Assembly: GCF_963693435.1 (NCBI RefSeq)
Contig: NZ_OY856306.1
Location: 2,046,001-2,110,000, forward strand
Origin: Pasteurella atlantica
Lineage (GTDB): Bacteria > Pseudomonadota > Gammaproteobacteria > Enterobacterales > Pasteurellaceae
Length of the DNA stretch: 64,000 nucleotides
Reading direction: 5' to 3'
The notes under the pieces are model-generated. The model was not told the DNA's origin. It saw only the letters and a program-made list of their open reading frames with translations, and ran no database searches. Position 1 is the stretch's first letter. Each line of letters starts with the position of its first letter. Positions 58,899 through 64,000 of this stretch are shown here, piece by piece. Position numbers and translations under genes: made by a program.

Positions 58899-60194
58899 CT
58901 ACTCAAAGCTTACTCTTTTATCATTCCAAGGAGCAACCCAGAATAAACAAATCATTCCTGGAATTGCAATAAAGAAACAGCAGATAAAGAAGTGATAATA
59001 ACCAATTTGTTCAACCACCCATCCAGTACCTGCTCCAAGCAATTTACTTGGAAGAGCATATAAACTCGTAAAAATAGCCAACTGCATTGCGGTATACATA
59101 GGATTGGTTTCTCTTGCCATAAAAGCAACAAACGCAACGGTTCCTAATCCTACACCGAGATACTCTCCTGAAATCACAACACCTAATTTAATCAATTCGT
59201 TTGCACCTATTGTTTCCGTATCAAAATGACCAAAACTTGCGAGATAAACAAAACCAAGAATAGTAATAATTTGTACCGCACCAAATATCCATAATGCTCG
59301 GTTTACTCCTAGTTTAATCATCGCCACTCCACCAATGATACCTCCTGCAATACTGCACCAAAAAGAGGTTGTTTTAACCACTAGAGCAATATCAGATTTG
59401 GTAAACCCCATATCTAAAATAAATTTAGTTTGAAGAGTCGTTGCAAGAGAATCACCTAATTTATATAGGAAAATAAATAAAATTAAACCAATTGCTCCAT
59501 ATACGCCTTTACGGGTAAAAAACTCTTTAAAAGGGTCAACAAAGGCAGTGTAAAAAGGTTTGTTGTGTTCAGTTTTGGGAAAAATTTTCTCATCACTAAA
59601 AAATACCGTAATTAATAATCCAGGTATTAAAAATGCAGAGGTAATCATAAAAACACTTTCCCAAGGCATATGATCTGCTAGTGCTAATGATAGACCACCT
59701 GGGATTAAACCTGCAACACGATAAGCATTCACGTGTATAGAATTTCCTAATCCAAGTTGATTATCGGTTAAAATTTCACGGCGATAAGCATCAATTACAA
59801 TATCTTGAGTAGCGGAGGCAAATGCAAAACATAGTGACAGAACTGAAATCAATGCAATATCTTTTTTAGGATCAAAAAAACCATAACTACCTAAAATCAC
59901 AATAAGCACGATTTGAGAAATAAAGATCCAGCCTCGACGACGCCCTAAAAAAGGAAAAGGATAACGATCTAATAATGCTGCCCATAAAAATTTAAAAGTG
60001 TAAGGTAAAGAAATTAATGTAAAAGCTGCAATCGTTTTAATATTAAGATCTTCGGAAGTAAACCACGCAGGAATAAGTTGAATTAAGACAAATAATGGCA
60101 AACCAGAACAGAAACCAGTGTAAATACAAAGTAACATATTTTTAGTAAAAATTTGTTGCCAAATCGATTGTGGTGGCAGAGTTATCTCAGTCAT
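58899..60194 (-). CDS. ampG: Muropeptide permease AmpG
   Basis: Inner-membrane MFS permease that imports anhydro-muropeptides (GlcNAc-anhMurNAc) for cell-wall recycling. The 431 residues have about 12 hydrophobic segments. The N-terminal CIYTGFCSGLPLFVLIQLIPAWF and SLPYTFKFLWAALLDRYPFPFLGRRRGW segments, plus ATQDIVIDAYRREIL, are typical of AmpG. It lacks the C-terminal extension of longer homologues. An uptake signal (60286-60296, reverse) lies upstream. Confidence 0.93.
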   Translation of the reverse strand: MTEITLPPQSIWQQIFTKNMLLCIYTGFCSGLPLFVLIQLIPAWFTSEDLNIKTIAAFTLISLPYTFKFLWAALLDRYPFPFLGRRRGWIFISQIVLIVILGSYGFFDPKKDIALISVLSLCFAFASATQDIVIDAYRREILTDNQLGLGNSIHVNAYRVAGLIPGGLSLALADHMPWESVFMITSAFLIPGLLITVFFSDEKIFPKTEHNKPFYTAFVDPFKEFFTRKGVYGAIGLILFIFLYKLGDSLATTLQTKFILDMGFTKSDIALVVKTTSFWCSIAGGIIGGVAMIKLGVNRALWIFGAVQIITILGFVYLASFGHFDTETIGANELIKLGVVISGEYLGVGLGTVAFVAFMARETNPMYTAMQLAIFTSLYALPSKLLGAGTGWVVEQIGYYHFFICCFFIAIPGMICLFWVAPWNDKRVSFE

Positions 60195-60303
60195 TTCATT
60201 TCCTTAAGTAACAAATAAAGATATCCGTAGTCTACTCTTTTTATAAAAAAAAAGAAAAATAAATTTGGTAAATTTTGATCTTAAAGTGACCGCTTAATCT
60301 AAA

Positions 60304-60330
60304 AAAACCCAACTAAAATTAGCTGGGTTT
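60304..60330 (-). terminator. Terminator of the sodium:alanine symporter gene
   Basis: Stem AAACCCAaCTA / TAGcTGGGTTT with an A-run on the left, which is a T-run in the minus direction. It lies 20 bp after the symporter stop. Confidence 0.85.
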
Positions 60331-60350
60331 TCTCTTAAATAAAATAATAA

Positions 60351-61805
60351 TTATTTAATGACTATATTTTTATCACTATGACGTTCCCAAGCGTCTATAT
60401 CAATATCTAAACGTTCATATTGCTGAGCATCAAAGATAGGTTCTTCAATACCTGCATCTAATTGATTTCTGTAATCCTTCAACAGTTTTACTGCTCGAGG
60501 GAAAAGCATTATTAATGCTAATAAATTAGTCAATGCTAATACTCCCATTAAAGGATCAGAGAAGAAGAATACATCTGTCGCACCAGGCGCTACTGCACCC
60601 AAGAATAAGATTCCAATTACCGCTAAACGTAAGATAAATACAGGTACTTTTGCTTTCTCAGCACTTCCAGCAAGGAAACTTACCCCATTTTCACCCATAT
60701 AGTAGTTATAAATAATAGAACTAAATGAGAACAGTAAAATTGAGAATGTTAATAAGTAGCTTACCCAGTTACCAAAGTGACCAACCAATGACTGCTGTGT
60801 TAACACTACGCCATCAATTTCAACACCTGGTTGATATACATCTCCTAATAAAACAATAAACGCCGTTGCACTACAAATTAACATAGTATCAATAAAGACT
60901 GACAGAGCTTGTGAAATACCTTGGCTCACAGGATGATTTGCTTTCGCTGTTGCTGCTACATTTGGTGCTGAACCTAAACCTGCTTCATTTGAGAATAAAC
61001 CTCGACGCATCCCTTGTGCAATCGCGACACCCATTCCACCACCAACAACAGAATCAATACCAAATGCATTTTTTACTACGCTAACAATCAATGCTGGTAC
61101 TTCTGTGATATTCATTACAATCACAACAATAGCAAGTAGAAGATAAATTAATGACATTAATGGCACAATAACATCCGCAGCTTTCGCAATGCGTTTAATT
61201 CCACCAAAAATAACTAATCCACCAAATACAACTAAGAATATACCAGTATAAAGACGATCAATACCTAAACTATCTAATGCAGCACCTGCAACGGTATTAC
61301 CTTGGAAAGCATTAAAACCAATAGAGAAAGAAAGTGTTAACGCAATAGCATAAATAACCGCTAACCAACGATAATCTTTACCTAAACCGTGTAAAATATA
61401 ATGAGCAGGACCACCACGATATGTACCATCTGCTTCTTTACGTTTATAAAGCTGAGCTAAAGAACATTCAACAATACTGGTCATCATTCCAATAAGTGCC
61501 ACAACCCACATCCAAAATACAGCACCTGGACCACCTAAACTGATAGCAACAGCAACACCTGCAATATTACCACCACCAACGCGACCACCGATAGAAACTA
61601 GCAATGCCTGACGTGAACTCACCGCATCAGGATCGTGGCTCTCTTTTTCAGATCTGAAAACATTAAACATACGCCCAAAATATCTAAATTGAGCAAAACC
61701 ACCTACAGTAGTAAATAGTAAACCAAATACAATTAACATTGGAATTAATGCCCAACCCCAAGTTAGATCATTAATGGTATCGAAAAATTGATGAATATAT
61801 TCCAT
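60351..61805 (-). CDS. Sodium:alanine symporter (AGCS family)
   Basis: Sodium-coupled alanine/glycine uptake carrier of 484 residues. The AGCS signatures GGRVGGGNIAGVAVAISLGGPGA and MRRGLFSNEAGLGSAPNVAATA are clear, with about ten or eleven hydrophobic segments. The hydrophilic C-terminus ends in DAWERHSDKNIVIK. It is a single-gene unit with its own terminator. Confidence 0.92.
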   Translation of the reverse strand: MEYIHQFFDTINDLTWGWALIPMLIVFGLLFTTVGGFAQFRYFGRMFNVFRSEKESHDPDAVSSRQALLVSIGGRVGGGNIAGVAVAISLGGPGAVFWMWVVALIGMMTSIVECSLAQLYKRKEADGTYRGGPAHYILHGLGKDYRWLAVIYAIALTLSFSIGFNAFQGNTVAGAALDSLGIDRLYTGIFLVVFGGLVIFGGIKRIAKAADVIVPLMSLIYLLLAIVVIVMNITEVPALIVSVVKNAFGIDSVVGGGMGVAIAQGMRRGLFSNEAGLGSAPNVAATAKANHPVSQGISQALSVFIDTMLICSATAFIVLLGDVYQPGVEIDGVVLTQQSLVGHFGNWVSYLLTFSILLFSFSSIIYNYYMGENGVSFLAGSAEKAKVPVFILRLAVIGILFLGAVAPGATDVFFFSDPLMGVLALTNLLALIMLFPRAVKLLKDYRNQLDAGIEEPIFDAQQYERLDIDIDAWERHSDKNIVIK

Positions 61806-62039
61806 AGTTAGAAATCTCCTAATTTTTTATTCTTGGGTCAGAACTCTAACAATAAATGGCAAAACGATCAAGCATTATTGATAACTTTTTCTTATCACTA
61901 ATATTACTTTTTATACGTTAAAATAGGAATTCCATAAAATTATGTGCCCTATCTAACTCATCTTCGTGAGTAAAAGAGGGAATTTTTAACTTATGTAATC
62001 ATTCAAAAAGAGGAATGAAGGATGCTCAGTACATTAAAA

Positions 62040-62951
62040 TTAAATATTTTTTGTTGCAACCTTGGCGGATAACCAACCAATAAAGATACAAAAGACAATA
62101 ACGAAAAAGATTTCACTAAAATTGAAATGATTTAATTCAAATTTCACCACGAAAAGATCAGCAACATATCTCACCACATTTGAAAAATAGCTAGCTACAA
62201 CTAAAGCAAGTAATATTGCTAAAATACTACCAAGTAACCCATAAATCATTGCAGTATAAATAAAACGACGAGCAATAAAATACTTAGTTGCTCCCACTAA
62301 CTGCATAACTTCAATCGTTGCTTTATTATTAGAAACCTCAGTACGAACACTATTAGCAATAACCAAAAAAACAGAAATTGACATCAATAATGCACAAATA
62401 ACGCCCACTTTAGCAATTAACCAAGTAAGAGCCGTTAATTTTTCTAACCATTCATTATCAAGACGAACTTCTTGTATTCCTTTAATTTTTTGAAGTTCAT
62501 TTCTAAATAACAACATATGTTCTATACCACTAAACACTTTTTTGGGTTTAAGGATAACAATGGCAGGTAATGGATTATCATCTAAAATATCTAACGCTTT
62601 ACCAAAGCCTGACCATTTTCGAAAATCATCTAAACTTTGTTGACGAGAAATAAACTCTAAGCTATCCATTTTATCTGTTTCAAACTGACGGATTTTTTCC
62701 ACAACCAAATTAACACTACTTTTAGATAAATTTTTATGCAAATAAATTGTTAATTCTTGTTCTGGATAAAATTGTGTTGCTGCATTATGCGTATTTTTCC
62801 ACAATAAATATCCCACCATTGGAATAGTTAAAGAAACGGAAATAACTAAAACGGTTAATAATGTTCCAAGTTTACGCTGCAATAGATCCTGCCAAACAAC
62901 TCGCCAAATATAGCGGGTTTGTACACTAAAAATATTAAATAACTGAAACAT
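62040..62951 (-). CDS. ftsX: Cell division protein FtsX
   Basis: Membrane partner of FtsE. The complex controls septal peptidoglycan hydrolysis through EnvC-type activators. The N-terminal transmembrane segment (about 33-50) precedes a periplasmic domain (about 55-165, PEQELTIYLHKNLS onward), followed by three more spans in the FtsX/permease domain (about 175-295). At 303 residues it is slightly shorter than in E. coli. Its start is 10 bp after ftsE. Confidence 0.95.
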   Translation of the reverse strand: MFQLFNIFSVQTRYIWRVVWQDLLQRKLGTLLTVLVISVSLTIPMVGYLLWKNTHNAATQFYPEQELTIYLHKNLSKSSVNLVVEKIRQFETDKMDSLEFISRQQSLDDFRKWSGFGKALDILDDNPLPAIVILKPKKVFSGIEHMLLFRNELQKIKGIQEVRLDNEWLEKLTALTWLIAKVGVICALLMSISVFLVIANSVRTEVSNNKATIEVMQLVGATKYFIARRFIYTAMIYGLLGSILAILLALVVASYFSNVVRYVADLFVVKFELNHFNFSEIFFVIVFCIFIGWLSAKVATKNI

Positions 62952-62961
62952 TATTATTTCC

Positions 62962-63624
62962 TTAACTTATTCTTTTTAAATGACCATTTTCAAGTCCTAA
63001 ACAAACTTTAGAACTTTGATTTATTATATTGGTATCGTGGGTTGCAATCAAAACAGTTGTACCTGATTGATTAAATGCATCAAATAAACGAAGAATATCA
63101 AATGATAACTTTTCATCCAAATTCCCTGTCGGTTCATCAGCTAACAAAAGCTGAGGACGATGAATTATTGCTCTAGCAATATCGACTCTCTGTTGCTCTC
63201 CTCCAGATAATTGCATTGGGAAATAATGTGTTTTATTTTCCAATCCAACTCTTTCTAAAGCTATTCTTGCTTCTCTTTGCACAATAGATTGCTTAATGCC
63301 CATAATAATCAAAGGTAGGGCAACATTATCTAGTATAGTTCGATCTGTTAATAAGGCATAATTTTGATGAACCATTCCAATTTGTCGTCTTAAAAAAGGA
63401 AGCTCTCTTTTAGGTAAACGTGTTATATCGTGTCCGTTAAATAAGATTTTTCCGCCATTTACTCGCTCCATTCCCATTATTAATTTTAATAATGTACTTT
63501 TTCCAGCCCCAGAAACACCCGTTAAATATGCCATTTCTCCAGCGGGAAGATGAAAGCTAATATCTTGCAATACAGGTCTTCTTGCACCAATATATGCTTT
63601 ATTCACATTAGTAAACTGTATCAT
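62962..63624 (-). CDS. ftsE: Cell division ATP-binding protein FtsE
   Basis: ABC ATPase that drives FtsX. Walker A is GVSGAGKSTLLKLI, signature LSGGEQQRVDIARAI, Walker B LLLADEPTGNLDE. The frame opens at a TTG (63648), but the ATG at 63622-63624 gives the canonical MIQFTNVNKAY start with GAGGG upstream, so I use it (220 residues). No ftsY precedes it here, unlike E. coli ftsYEX; a dpp gene does. Confidence 0.96.
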   Translation of the reverse strand: MIQFTNVNKAYIGARRPVLQDISFHLPAGEMAYLTGVSGAGKSTLLKLIMGMERVNGGKILFNGHDITRLPKRELPFLRRQIGMVHQNYALLTDRTILDNVALPLIIMGIKQSIVQREARIALERVGLENKTHYFPMQLSGGEQQRVDIARAIIHRPQLLLADEPTGNLDEKLSFDILRLFDAFNQSGTTVLIATHDTNIINQSSKVCLGLENGHLKRIS

Positions 63625-63732
63625 TTTGCAAGAACCCTCTTTAAACAACTAAAATCGTTAGGCATTATATAGTAACACGAGATAAAACTTAAGCGTATTA
63701 TTCATCTTTAATATTGTATATTAAAAAAATAA

Positions 63733-63759
63733 AATAGGTGAATGCTCAATTCACCTATT
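63733..63759 (-). terminator. Terminator of the dpp operon
   Basis: An 11-bp perfect stem AATAGGTGAAT / ATTCACCTATT with a 5-nt loop. In the minus direction it is followed by TTATTTTTTTAA, 29 bp after the dppC stop. Confidence 0.88.
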
Positions 63760-63787
63760 CTAATTTAGAAAAAATTATCTTTAATCA

Positions 63788-64000
63788 TTATTTCAACCTT
63801 GGATCCAACGCATCACGTAAACCATCTCCCATAAGGTTGAAAGCTAATACGAGTAATAAAATTGCAATCCCTGGTATAGTAACCAACCAGTTAGCTGATT
63901 GCATAAAACCTCGAGACTCTGCCAACATTGTGCCTAATTCTGGTGTTGGAGGTTGAGCACCAATACCTAAAAATCCCAGTGCGGCAAGCTCCAAAATCGC
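63788..64000 (-). CDS. dppC: Dipeptide ABC transporter permease DppC, C-terminal part
   Basis: The last 70 residues of an ABC peptide permease; the rest lies beyond the right window edge. [24 protein letters not shown] is the EAA-loop region for contact with the ATPase. The closing [18 protein letters not shown] is characteristic of DppC. No dppD follows before the terminator, so this end of the dpp operon either lacks the ATPase genes or has them elsewhere. SapC or OppC are less likely alternatives. Confidence 0.88.
   Translation of the reverse strand, partial: AILELAALGFLGIGAQPPTPELGTMLAESRGFMQSANWLVTIPGIAILLLVLAFNLMGDGLRDALDPRLK

Overview
The window is about 36% GC chromosomal DNA from a member of the Pasteurellaceae. 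The evidence is the gene content (aceEF, purA, hflKC, pepB, exbBD-tonB, ampG, ftsEX) and many copies of the Apl-type DNA uptake signal core (ACAAGCGGT, usually followed by an AT-rich tail with TTTGCAA). That dialect points to the Actinobacillus/Mannheimia/Bibersteinia side of the family rather than to Haemophilus influenzae. I cannot name the species.

Positions 1-25480 are ordinary core genome. In order they are aceF (cut by the window edge) and aceE, a secreted ATP-dependent DNA ligase, a PhnA/YjdM zinc-ribbon protein, purA, hflKC, a LysO-type exporter, pepB, sppA, recR, ybaB, the exbB-exbD-tonB iron-uptake energiser, glpE, pfkA, a YwiC-like membrane protein, an RluE-type pseudouridine synthase, the 4.5S RNA gene ffs, clpB with a clear sigma-32 promoter, an RluA-type pseudouridine synthase, rimO, dapE and a YffB/ArsC-like gene.

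Positions 25480-55090 are an accessory island abutting the 3' end of a tRNA-Asp gene (the dnaQ-aspV arrangement also known in E. coli). Its core is a complete contact-dependent inhibition locus on the minus strand: cdiB (outer-membrane exporter), cdiC (HlyC-type lysine acyltransferase), cdiA (5445 residues) and cdiI (small acidic immunity candidate). The CdiA tip is a colicin E3-type 16S rRNase domain carrying the D/H/E catalytic triad. Downstream of cdiI lies an array of plus-strand genes for an unusual DDE integrase with a hydrophobic N-terminus (three near-complete copies and one remnant). These alternate with two promoterless, truncated pieces of cdiA. Every integrase unit ends at the same base, in a 7-bp-stem hairpin ending GGACA, and cdi sequence starts immediately after it. 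Near-identical tracts with sharp edges between a cdiA piece and the intact gene, and between integrase copies, indicate recent gene conversion. The island also has an AlbA_2-domain ATPase/regulator at its left end and ISAs1-family and IS630-family transposases at its right end.

Positions 55091-64000 return to core genome: tRNA-Asp, dnaQ, ettA, rarD, ampG, an AGCS sodium:alanine symporter, ftsX, ftsE and the 3' end of dppC.

The most interesting part is the cdi array. One complete toxin/immunity locus is followed by integrase-plus-fragment cassettes that look able to recombine with, and diversify, the expressed cdiA gene. All homology statements rest on recognition by eye, not on searches.
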